From: Apostichopus japonicus
Taxonomy: Eukaryota; Echinodermata; Holothuroidea; Aspidochirotida; Stichopodidae
Direction of reading: 5' to 3'
NCBI RefSeq assembly: GCF_037975245.1
Contig: NC_092574.1
Location: 19,501,713-19,565,712 of the forward strand
DNA: 64,000 nucleotides
Below, piece after piece: positions 46,220-57,492 of this stretch; position 1 is the stretch's first letter; every line of letters begins with the position of its first letter. Below the pieces are notes generated by a model. That model was not told the origin of the DNA and did not search any database. It worked only from the letters and a program-made list of their open reading frames with translations. The translations under genes and the position numbers were made by a program.

Positions 46220-46790
46220 GTTAATAATAATTAGTCTTATATAGCGCAGAATCCAACCTAAAGGTTGCTCAATGCGCTTTACATATGTGTGTGTAGCACT
46301 TAGAAAATGAGTAAGTTTTAATAGCACGTTTGAATTGTTCAAGCAGAAACTGCGATCACCAAAGGTTCTCGTGTGTGTCACAGGAACAGTAAATTGATAG
46401 AGGTATTGGGAACGAGTAGATCTATCCGTTGTTCGCTCTGGATAAGGTCGTGAAGATATTCGGGCGTACCATACTTCAATGCCCTGAACACCAATATCAG
46501 AATTTTATAGTCAATCCGAGCGTAAACTGGAAGCCAGCGTGGATCGATTAGTGTAGGGGTGATGCTGTTAAATCTAGGTAATCCAGTAACAATTCTAGCA
46601 GCTGTATTCTGAATCCTTTGTAATCTTGCAAGTTGTGACAAGGTTGCTCCATATAAAAGAGAGTTTGAATAATCAAGCCTACTAGAAATGGTAGCATGGA
46701 CAAGTTTTTCAGTTGATTCTCTATCTAGATATTTTCTCAGTTGACCAACTTGCCGCAGACATGTTTACAATTATCATCGTTATTTGCGGT
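46220..46790 (-). pseudogene. 3' end of a CR1/L2-type LINE (truncated reverse transcriptase)
   Basis: The minus strand encodes QLRKYLDRESTEKLVHATIS, then SRLDYSNSLLYGATLSQLAR, then LQRIQNTAARIVTGLP, then ITPTLIDPRWLPVYARIDYK, then ILILVFRALKYGTPEYL. This is the C-terminal thumb region of CR1/jockey-like reverse transcriptases. After a stop or frame change come a 'GCGCTATATAAGA' motif and a (ATT)n-like tail ending at about 46220, as is common for this LINE type. The 5' part is missing, as expected for target-primed 5' truncation. Its 5' end lies close to the hAT-like MITE at 46860. Confidence 0.88.
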
Positions 46791-46859
46791 GCTTGGATGT
46801 TGAAGAAGATGAAATAAACTACTGATGGCGTAAAAACCAGAATAAGAGGGAGATGAAGC

Positions 46860-47225
46860 CAGTGGCGTAGGAAGGAACTTTTGAGTGGGGGGGGGGGCTG
46901 AAGACTGATGGCCGGCCTGGGGAGGGGTCTAAGGGGAGGGGGTGGCCCCTCCCCTTTGGAATTTTTCTTGGCATTTCCAGGTGGCCTCAGATGCAATGTG
47001 GTGCAATGTAGCACACTTCAACACCCACTCCATTTTGTAAAAACTTTGCATTTTCACCTGGCCTTAAATGCAATTTAGTGCTCCAAATGAGATTTTTTCT
47101 CATTTGGAAATGAAAAAGGGGTTTTCTGACTTGCGAAGCGGGGGGGGGGGGGCGGAATGATACTTCCGCCCTCCATATTTTTCACTGGGGGCTGGCGCCC
47201 CCAGCCCCCGGTTCCTACGCCCTTG
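46860..47225. mobile_element. Non-autonomous hAT-like MITE, copy B (366 bp)
   Basis: Left end CAGTGGCGTAGGAAGG and right end CGGTTCCTACGCCCTTG. It is flanked by a perfect 8-bp duplication, GATGAAGC (46852-46859 and 47226-47233). It is nearly the same as copy A along its whole length, in the same orientation, with differences mainly in G/C-run lengths and scattered substitutions. Open frames on it (PPLRPLPRP-type) are repeat artefacts shared by both copies. Confidence 0.9.
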
Positions 47226-47233
47226 GATGAAGC

Positions 47234-48261
47234 AATAAGTGGAGAGTTGTATAGCATGTACCTTAGATACATTTTTTAATTATTTTTTTTGCGGTGGCGG
47301 AGAATTATTTATAGCGCCCTCTATTAGTACCGTAATCCTTTTTAGAAAAGACATACACCTCATTGTCATACTTCATTCAATAATTTTTTTTTTTCAATAC
47401 TACGTTTCGTTTCATCCCTTGGAAAAGCAAAAACAAAACAAAAACACACAAAATAATAAACGAAAAGAAACAAAATCAGAGATATATTTATATTGTTTAT
47501 TATAACTTTTTGACATAACTTGACGACAACATCAATGAAATTGATTCAAAAGGGAAACAGAAGAAGTAGTTTTTACATTTTGTCTGATATGATATGGAAC
47601 ACAGATTTATTTTGGTGTACTATACAGAATAACGAAAAGTTTCCAAAGTTGTAAAATGTATACATTCCATATAAATACAAAAAAAATGTCCCACACAGGA
47701 AAGTATTACTACAATTTCACGCCGGGTCTCTCATATCAGAGGTACCAGCGTGTAAACATTATTTCCATGATAACCCTTGATTTTTTTTATTACACCAGCA
47801 AGAAAATGAAATAAAAGGCACTAAGATAAATAGTGATGAAATATTTTACAATAACCCTAATATAACATGAAGAAGTGTTTTGGCGACAAGGTTTTAAATA
47901 AGACGTTAGGCGGAATTTTAAAATTTATAGACTATGCTATAGTCAAAGAAAATAATGGAACCACGATGGAGTGCTAGCAATGTCTCTTTAACTATTCCGG
48001 TTTTCCACATATTCTCCTTTTAAAATACATAAATCTCAGGAATGCTCCTTTAAGGCTATAATGATGATGACTTCGCTTGTCAGTTTAGTTCCAATATGTT
48101 AATATCAATACACTGGTTATAAATTCTAATAACTCAACCGAAATATTTTCCTTTGACTTAATATCAATCAGAGATTACCCCCATATGACATTCAGCACCA
48201 TTTGTCCTGGACAAATTTGTAACATATTATAAACATATAGGACAAGCGACTTCTGGGGAAG
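47234..48261. other. Intergenic, no gene seen
   Basis: AT-rich with poly-T and A-rich runs. No exon or element recognised. Confidence 0.55.
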
Positions 48262-48910
48262 CTGGTCACTTCGCCCAACAACCATTTCGCCCAACTGCCA
48301 TTATGCCCAACCATACCATTTCGCCCAACCTTGTTGGTCATTTCGCCCAACCAGCATGTTTATTTGGCCAACCTTGCTGGTCATATCGACCAACATTGAT
48401 TAAATATTATACTTCAATATTGGTCAATTTAATAAGGAAACGTTCGGGAATTGTTAACGTTACGGGATACGAACCGAATATTAAGGAAACTTGAAGTCGT
48501 GGTTACATTGATTACATATGGGATTACTAGTGAAATAGAAAAAGTGATATTATTCCACACCGATTCCCCTTTCTTTGTATAATAAAATAACATGTAGTAG
48601 TGTAGTAGTGTAATCCTCCCATTATATCAGAAATAACTGCTCAGACTCCGATCGATATCGAACGAACATCACTTTACTTACCTACCATGAAGTAATATAA
48701 CCCAAAATAAATCAAATTGAATAGTGAAATAGAAAAAGTGATATTATTCTGACTTAATATGAGTAAAAAAATGGTTGGGTGATATGACCATGCTGGCTGG
48801 GCGAAATGACCATGCTGGTTGGGCGAAATGACCATGCTGGTTGGGCGAAATGACCATGCTAGTTGGGCGAAATGGCAGTTGGGCGAAATGGTTTTCGGCG
48901 AAGTGACCAG
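48262..48910. mobile_element. Foldback-like element with iterated GGGCGAAATGACC arms (649 bp)
   Basis: The left arm starts CTGGTCACTTCGCC, then CCATTTCGCCCAACTGCCAT, and continues with repeated (C)ATTTCGCCCAACC(A/T) units to about 48395. The right arm (about 48770-48910) is its inverted match: TGCTGGTTGGGCGAAATGACC units, then ATGGCAGTTGGGCGAAATGG, ending GGCGAAGTGACCAG. The AT-rich middle holds a 27-28 bp direct repeat, 'tagtgaaatagaaaaagtga'-plus, at about 48528 and 48722. Flanks are gaag / aaag, so a target duplication is unclear. There is no transposase. Confidence 0.8.
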
Positions 48911-50363
48911 AAAGCCTTTTACCGAGGGGCAAACTAAAAATTATAATACACTCCCGTATATAACAATTCATAAACGCTCCTCGACGCGCGACGCGCAACG
49001 CGCCCGCGAATGCACATCCATGCCACGCTATGGAGGCTACTCATTCTTTTGCCATATCTCAGCGGTTACACATCCGATTAACGTCTTCGTTTCTTTCTAT
49101 GATAGATTAATCCATCCCGACAACCAGTGTGTACTTTTAAGCTGTGATATTCACTGTTTAGATCCGTATAATTTCGTTTAAAGAGGGAGATTATCGATAA
49201 ATTTAGTCGCTTTTCGCCTATACAGGATATATTACAAAACGTATATGATAATCCGTTCATCTCTTGGGATCCTTTATTTTCATAGCGGGCTTACCCCTGT
49301 AAAAGAAAAATCAATACTCTCGGATTACATCAGAAGATATAATTTTCTTTCCATTAATATAAAATTCAAGCTGATTGGACAACATTTAGGTTCCCACATT
49401 TCAGTCTCCAATCACATTAACAATCTTCGTAAGATTTGCAGATTTTTAACTTATTTTACTAGCAGTGTCCAACGCAAATACCTCAAAGAAGACGTTATAT
49501 TACAGAAGCGTGTCTGTATTTTATTTCCAAAATTATTTATAATACGTCGAAAATTTTGAACTAAAGCTGTTCGTCTGTGCTTTTCTTGTGTAGTGTGTAA
49601 TGTCTTCAGCACAGTCAGTTTATGTATGTGGTTACTATCTATTTGTTTTAATTATTCAACATTAAGTTGTATCTTTTAGATACAGTTTATGTAAAATTAT
49701 GTCTTTCCATTAACTTAACAGCGGTATATAACTCCATGTGCAGAATTGGTACCGAATACCTTTGTAATATACATATGTATACCCGTAATTCTTTTCATAG
49801 CTCAACAAATACAACCCCCCTAAGCCAATAGTGGAATTGGCCACCGTAGGTTTCGTTACCACTATAGCTAATCCCTCGCATTGCTTGACGTGAATAAACC
49901 GTGTATTAACATGGATTATTTCTCCAATGCAACCGGGCACTGTAAGGGTGAATAAATTGTTATGAACGGGGTGCTTTTGCGCATACCGTAGTATACCACC
50001 GTCAAACTCCCGCAATTGAATTTTTCTTCACGAAGAGCAGTTTTAGATACAGTTTCTTATATATTTTTTTACCAACAAGGCCTTTTCATAAGTACACTTA
50101 AATTGAGGTTAATCACAAAAGAGTTTACCCCTCCCCCTCTATGCCAAATTCAAAATCCGCTTTTAAGTTTCATATGTGTGACACAGGTAACGATATGTAA
50201 ACAATTAAAAGTACTGTTTGACTGTCATGTGATTATGCTAAATGAATACAGGGATCTATTTCAGCCTTGACAGTTCCTCTGTTGCGGATACACATTACAC
50301 AAGCCATTCCCCCAGGTCAGACAATTAACACGTCTTTAGTGTATGATAATTTGTCACCATAAC
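48911..50363. other. Intergenic, no gene supported
   Basis: Short open frames only. A CpG-rich patch 'gacgcgcgacgcgcaacgcgcc' lies near 48983-49005. Confidence 0.5.
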
Positions 50364-52302
50364 CAGGCGCGTATCCAGGATTTTCTAACCCCGGGGGGGG
50401 GGGGGCGCGAATTACTATCTAAGCGGAGCGCCACCATCGGTTGGCGCGCTGCGTACAAGAAAATTTCTGGTTTTGATACCCCCCAGATCACCGGAAACGG
50501 CACTTCTCGGGCTTGAAATGACCAACCAGATGTACACTTTTGGCCTGAGAACCAAGTATTTCCTAATAGTTTTTTTTTTCCATCCATAACCTTTTTGAAG
50601 ATTGTCAACCCGGCACACGTCATGTTCGACCTGATCGCATGTCCTGTGGGTCTTTGCTTTTGTAGGTGATTCTACGTCGCCGCCCACAATACCCGTCAGC
50701 CCCACTTTTCAATGTTTTAAGCCCCAAATTTGTTCAGAATTTGAAAATTCACATTTCTCGTGAATAAACTCACTTCAAAACATACCCATAATGTTGTACA
50801 AAATTTCATCTATGGACAACCAATATAGAAAAACTACCTTCAACCCCTAACAGACCGGTCAAAATTGCACGAGTAGAGGGAAGTGTGATGCAGAATGTTG
50901 GTCAGAAATTTTCGAAAATTCAGACACAGTTAATTTATTGGCGTACAAATATTAAACCTCTTATAACGGCTATTATAAAACTTGGTTGAAGGAAATGAAA
51001 AAATAGCAGATATTTCCGAAACCGAACACTACACACATAGGCGTAGGAGGCGCGGCGGCCGTGGCGGAGCTAGGGGTATTGGTCAGGAGGGGCGAGAATG
51101 GTCTGTAGGGGCGCTTTCGACACTATCTAAGCGGAGCGCCACCACTGGTTGGCGCGTAGCGCACAGACAAATTTTGAGTAAAGATACTCCCTAGATCGCC
51201 GGAAATGACCCTTTCAGGGCCTGGCTAATTTGCAGATAAACGAAGACTAGGGTGTCATCACATCTACATGAGACATGTCGTTGTTTACATTAGCATCCCG
51301 CGGTGTACTGCGCAATTTTAACGGACCGTACGGTACATGATGGCATGCGATGTAATAACCGATGCTTGCTTAAATGATATTGACATGAACACGTTGAATG
51401 CGCGCGAAAATTTTTGGTTATTTTTTCAGGCAAGTCGGACAGTTTTGAGGCTTTTCATCCTGGAACGCCATTTTCATGCTCACTGATATGATGTGATATC
51501 TGCTGTTTGCGTTACAAATTCGAACAGGCGCGTAGCGAGGAATTTGCCAAGGGAGGGGCGAAGCCTGTAGGCAAATTATCTAAGCGTAGCGCCACCATAG
51601 GTTGGCGCGAAGCGTACAAGAAAATTTTGGCCGAAAATGCCTCCCAGATCGCTGGAAATGGCACTACCCAGGACCATTTGTTAGCGCGAAGCGTACAAGC
51701 AAATTTTGGCCGAAAATGCCTCCCAGATCGCTGGAAATGACACTTCCCAGGCCTTGTAAGTTGCATCTAAGCACTTTCTATTTTGAAATTGCTTAGCGAT
51801 ATCATTTAAAAAAATGCTGAATGGGGGGGGGGGCGGTCGCCCCATCTCGAAATGCGTCATGTTCCCCGACGACACGGTCGAGTTCGAGACCAGCCACAGT
51901 TGGTTTCATAGCACAATTCTACACACGCGTTATGATAGACCATATATAGTATATATATAGATCATTAGTGAGAGAGGAAAATGGACACGTCAAAAAAAAT
52001 GGAGTTGTCGGTGTAAGGGGTAGGGTGAGGCACACTTTTACGAAATCATTGATCCGTCACTGGCTACCCTTCAGCGCTGTAATGATGTCACTGTTCCTCT
52101 TTCTCTTCCCGGTGTCTTCGCGTTTTTCTTTTACTCCCTCCTTATCTCCTTCTTCTCTCTTTCTTCTTTTTCTTTTCCCTTCCTTCCTCTCCTCCTCCTC
52201 CTCTTTTCCCCTCTTTTTTCCTTTTTTCTTCTCTTTTTTTTCTCTCCTCTTTTTCTTACCCGGGGGGCAAGCGCCCCCAACGCCCCCCTGGATACGCACC
52301 TG
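50364..52302. mobile_element. Cluster of hAT-like element pieces, possibly one 1.9-kb nested unit
   Basis: The left limit is CAGGCGCGTATCCAGGATTT and the right limit is CCCCCTGGATACGCACCTG, an inverted pair over CAGG-GCGTATCCAGG. The flanks share ATAAC on both sides (5 bp only; a hAT site would give 8). Inside are four copies of a block with 'ctaagcggagcgccacca' and 'ggttggcgcg(a)agcgtacaag' at about 50415, 51122, 51573 and (partial) 51682. There are further left-end-like starts, CAGGCGCGTAGCGAGG (about 51527) and 'taggcgtaggaggcgcg' (about 51040). No transposase ORF is seen. It may be several overlapping insertions. Confidence 0.55.
52125..52262. repeat. Polypyrimidine tract, about 135 bp
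   Basis: Almost pure C/T on the plus strand (tcttctctctttcttctttt-type). The Lys/Glu/Arg-only open frame on the opposite strand is an artefact of it. Confidence 0.9.
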
Positions 52303-54506
52303 ATAACGCTGAATGGAGATCCTCAAGGAATACAAAAGTATTAAAGACGGCTGTAGATTTCACTCACTATAGAAAATAAAGACCTGTTACAAAATGAAGC
52401 ATATTTCAGATGAACAGAAAAACCAGGGTAGCCTAATAATGTCAAGGCTTTCCGGGCAATCGAGAGCTTTTCTACCGTTTTCGCACTCCCGACCAAACCG
52501 ACCAACAGCTATCGTTTGTTATAGGGAGGAAACAATCGTTGCCAACGACTTGGTAGAGTCTTAAGACCAGGGATGGAACATTGGATGTTATGATACCGTA
52601 TCGAATGTGTGAATTCTGTGCTAACGTATCACATGAAAAAAAAACACCATTCACATGCTTCTTGAGCAAATTCGGATCAACTGTAACTCCCTCATCCCAA
52701 CCCCCTCCCCATTCTCCCCTGGACCCAGCCGGACTTGGAACATACGCATGCATATTTACGAATCACCCAAAGCCATAGTCTTGAGTTCGATACGAATTTA
52801 CAGTAAATGTTTAGAAGGGACTGTTATAATGAGCACAGATTTACGATAAGCTTAAAAAATTATCAATTCCGAAACTTGATCAACGTTCGATTGGGAAAGT
52901 TGGGTTGTAAATATATCTTATCATATTATTGTCTTACAATATTATTTCGTACTGTGAAATCCTTAGACCTGTGTGTAGGGTTCAATTGATTGAACCACCA
53001 GCGATCCCTTTACATGATAACATACAAGTACACTTACGATGACGTAAATAGCGAGAACTTAGACCCCTCCTCCATAGGACTGCTTGGCTTATCAAGTTTT
53101 CTCAGTTAATACATATTTCTAGTCTGGTACAAGGAGATGTAAGGCTCGCCGTGCAGGTTAATGTTTCAAGACACGCCTCTATATTGTCCGAATGACTATA
53201 TAGTGTGATATGGTTCGATATTTGAGATTCTATGCATGGATTGAACAAATTAGGTTGCCATGCCTGAACGCAAAGATTACACCTGCAAATAAAATTACCG
53301 TTGAGTTTTGCAGAATAATGACCATGAAATACGCAGAGGAAGAGCCATAATTGTGATATTAGCTGCACTCAAGTGTTCCAGACAGGGTAGACAGCTATTC
53401 GAATTGTAAGTAAACTTACTGGGGAAGTGCAACACCATAAATAATGCCTAACGTTTTGCTAATACTGAAGTGTAGATAACAGTTTTGCGAAAAACACCAT
53501 CGCTTAACAGTACACTAGCCTAGAGTAGTAATATAATTGTATCGGCCTACCTGTAGGCTGTAGCTTATATCTCAATAACACCGTATTGCTAACAGGTCAG
53601 ATAAGCTCTCCAGAAGGTAGAGTAGTCAATGCAAAGAAACCTTGGTTGCAAAGAAACTTTGGTTGCATATGCCTATTCCATATTCATTGGAGAATGGAAA
53701 AAGGAGAATCATTTATTTAGGGCTGGCTCAGCTTAGCCTAAGTTAGTAAGTAACCAAAGGGCAGGCTTATTATGCTAGGCCAAACCAGTTAGGCTAGCAT
53801 GAATTGCAGCAGTGTGGTTGCTGACGAGTGTGACCACAGTATCAAAATCTCATGGAATTTGGAAGAAATAAAAGTAAACATGCAACTAGGCATAAGTCAA
53901 ATAAATTGATGTATTTCCTTGAGAATTTAAATAAATATTCAGAGAACTAAATTAAAGTAAAAATTTGTAGAGCAAGCAAATAGTGCAAGCGTTTAGCTGG
54001 TGGTTAAATTAAAAATGCCTTGGCTAACATTGTTTGCATATCATGTGTGTTTACCAAATGGTTCCAATTTCGCTTGATTTCACTTGATTGCGCAACACAT
54101 ATCAGAGGAAAGAGCGCAATGTTCTGTTCTATAACTACTGAAAACATGCACACACACACACACACTGAGAACATCACTCTCTCTGAATAGATTTGTTCAC
54201 ATTTAATAATCTCAAAAATGAAACTTTCATCTAGTCTTGAGTTAAATGTCTGGTAATGAAAATTCACTAAAACTCGGGCTTTGCAGAAGCATGTTCAACA
54301 TTAATATATCCATTGTGCAGTACATGTATGTATGAACAATATTTGATTGCAGCTCAACTTAAGCTAGTTGCTTCTGGTTAATGGTTACATGTTAAAAGGA
54401 GAGACGGTTAAACTTAACTAGCAATTCTGTATCTGTTATGTTAATGATTGATCCATGTTCCTATCTTGTTAATATACTCCAGTACTCCTAGAATTTTTTT
54501 TTTTGG
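52303..54506. other. Intergenic, no gene seen
   Basis: AT-rich with a short CA repeat near 54149-54165. No exon supported. Confidence 0.5.
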
Positions 54507-54575
54507 GGGAATCCACCGGACAATTATAGTGGGTTGTAGTGCTACATCCCACACATAATTGTCCGGTGGATTCCC
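54507..54575. repeat. Near-perfect 69-bp hairpin
   Basis: The left arm GGGAATCCACCGGACAATTA continues to about 54539, and the right arm ends TAATTGTCCGGTGGATTCCC at 54575. The outer 21 bases pair perfectly. The inner part (TGGGTTGTAG / CTACATCCCA) pairs with a few mismatches, leaving a loop of only about two bases. Poly-T lies directly to the left. It has no coding content. Confidence 0.9.
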
Positions 54576-56348
54576 GATGAATATTCGAATGTCGCGGGGA
54601 CCATGCACTGACCTGGCCTTAATAGCCAGCTACCACTGAGACATAGGCGATGTTAGATATATTTGTAGTGATTTCCTACTAAAGTATTACTATGACTATA
54701 CGACTATCCTTGACCAATTCACTGAACGTAGTAACTGAAAACACTGTAGCTGTACACGTGATCGTACAGTACAGTATATTATATAACTGTCTCTCGTTGA
54801 ACACCTGTCCTATTGTATCTTATACAATAACTACATGCTCGTTTGGCGAAGATTAACAAGAAAGTTGGACAATAGAATGTTTGTCAACAAAATACGTAGA
54901 CTGGACTGTTCCACTTTGCGAGAGGGAATACTCTATAGGCTCGCTTGCAGTCACTACAGGTGCTAGGAATGGTTTATATTTTAAAGGAAAACCACTCAGT
55001 AATCTTGAGGTGATGTGGTGAAACATTGATTAATGTGGAGAGCTGAAAGAGCTTTTGAAAAAGATCAGTGGGCTGTTGGTAATACTGTAATTAGATATCA
55101 GATCTGTTATTTACAGCAGTAGTACCTAACATCCATGTGCTCCATGTATTAATTCACAATATTTGTCCATCAGACTGTGTGTATATTGGTGACTGCGATT
55201 TATGGCATAGTAGGTGACTGCATTCTCTGTGGAGGCAAATAAGAAATATAAGATCGTACAGTAGTACGTCATGTACTGTACATTCGTAGTGAAATGTTTC
55301 AGACTGTCTCTAGGAAAACTTTTCTCCTGCCAGGATTGAAAATTCAAGCATCTACCTATAAATATGTACCTTTCCACAGCTGGGTTTGATAAGGCAAGCA
55401 GTTGGTATCTATCTGCTTCACATCTTTCAAGAAAAATTACTGTTTTGATTGTTTGACTTAATAAAAGTTTACAGTATATGAACCATAGAATATACCGGTA
55501 AGAGGTTAGAGCCTCGTATTTCATTTGTTGACCCGACTCTGGTGTAATTGTTTACAACAAAAAATGTATCATGGGATGGGATGGTCAATAAACAGTTAGA
55601 GTACTAACTTTTAATCAAGGGATATCCATCAATGACAGCATTAATGAATGAACTCATGAAGTACATGAATGCTATCAAAATGTCACAGCTCCCAGGGTCT
55701 AAAGATATCCATAAATGTGGCGGAAAATTGTGTCGTGATGTTGGTTCATGCAGAGTGTATCGGAATTTGTCTGTCCCAAAGGTCACATGATGTTAACAGC
55801 TAGGATAAAGTCTGAAAATGTTATAAATACATATCAGGGTTTTCTTAAGCTTCAAGGAGGCATGCATGTGATACTGATTCCACTGATTATATCAAACAAG
55901 AACATACTCTTAGCTCCTAATCCTTACTTGAGATTTCATCTTAAAGAACACAATCATGTTAAGAGAGCCATCTACTGTACTGCTTCTTTTCCCCATAGCA
56001 AACAATTGCAATCCAAGGACAAAACCAAATCGCATACAGTGATTGGTAGAAAATCAATGCAATTTGAAGAATAACCTGTAATGCACCATTTGACTGCATA
56101 GTTCCTTCACGGTTTATAAGAATAGAGAAAGTTCTTCTGTTATATTTCGTTTATTTTTCTGTCAAATACGACATTTTAGATATATACCTGTAGAGATAAC
56201 TGGATTAGTGACCAATGTTACTTTTCATGTAAGAGATGTCATTTTGAATTGGCCATAAAGTCATGCTCACTTTTATGTTGAATTATTGCTTTTAGAAGAT
56301 ATTAAATCTGTGGTAGTCAATTTTCATCTGGGACTTGTTTGACCCCTC
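54576..56348. other. Intergenic, no gene supported
   Basis: Two open frames of 108-132 codons occur here, one on each strand, without recognisable domains or consistent splice signals. I do not call them genes. Confidence 0.45.
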
Positions 56349-57492
56349 CAGTGTGTAAATTTAGCGGTCGTCCGGTCGTCCGAGACGACCAAATTACCTG
56401 CCGGACAACCAAAACTTGTCAAATCGTGAAGTACTGGTTGCCCGGCGGACAACCAAAACCTTTCAAAAAGGCTGGTTAATGTTCCATGAAACAAACGGAA
56501 AAAGACACGAAACAAGCGTGAAACCAAAAACTTTAAATGACATTTCAAATAAGAAGAAACTCATTCCAAACTCCGCCTTCATCTAATAAATAATATACGT
56601 AGGAAGGCCAAGCCCTCACATTGACATGGACAACTCAAACCAAGCTTCATGGTATTTTCTGTTCCGTCCATTTGTCAACAAAGGCCAATCAGAGTTCAGG
56701 TTTACCCCCACAGGCAAAGACCCCGCCCATCCACCACATTTTTTTTTGAGAAACAAACACTAAGTACACCTCACAACTAGGTCAACGGAAAACAACAAAA
56801 CACAGTTTTGAACAAACATCTTTCATTATTTCTTTCCAAAAAACCACAACTTCTTCTGACAAGAACCAAAAGTTCTCCTACTCCTACAGATCATTAAATT
56901 TGTTTGAAAATAAATATATCATAACAATCAACTGCAAGGTACAGGGTTACCAAAACTTCATTACAGATATTTTCATGCTAAAAATAGAAAATGATGCTTT
57001 ACCAAGATTCCCGTGATTGATTGGCTAATATAGTCCTTATCGATTGTTTGCAAACATTATTGCATTTTCAGTGCTCAATGAAGCCTGGTAAGTTTGCGTC
57101 CCTGGGATGCAAACTTTTTTCGCTAATAACATTACTGAAACTGAAACACTAGACCAGTACTATGACGCACCTACAGCTTACCACGTGGTTATTGTGTCGT
57201 TACGCCCTGCAGCAAAACATCATGTACCTAACTAATGTACACAATCTTTGCTACAGTCAGCATTATTAGAGAATAAAATCCAGCAAGGCCGCAGAAAGAA
57301 ACACAGAATTTGATCTAGAATCCATGAAATCGCTCAACATTCATGGTTTCTTAGGAGTCCCAAACAAGTATTTTTCTGAAGATAAATTACTATAGCTTTA
57401 CAGGACGACCAAAATTTCAGCAGGACAACCAAAAATTGGTGAGCTGGTTGTCCTGGGGACAACCACTTCAAATTTCTTAAATTTATACACTG
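56349..57492. mobile_element. Inverted-repeat DNA element, 1.14 kb, no transposase
   Basis: The left end is CAGTGTGTAAATTTAG and the right end is TAAATTTATACACTG, an inverted repeat of about 15 bp with one mismatch. Both sub-terminal regions carry several copies of a 'ggacaaccaaaa' or 'ggtcgtccg' motif in opposite orientations, typical of transposase-binding sub-terminal repeats. The right 91 bases recur at 5200-5288. Flanks are gacccctc / ccctcccc, with no clear duplication. The CAG..CTG ends resemble hAT elements, but without a clean 8-bp duplication this is inference. Confidence 0.7.

Noticed and set aside
52057-52335. Lys/Glu/Arg-rich 92-codon frame
   Set aside because: It is the opposite strand of a polypyrimidine tract.
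55126-56074. Open frames of 132 (minus) and 108 (plus) codons
   Set aside because: No domain, signal peptide or exon boundaries, and composition matches the non-coding surroundings.
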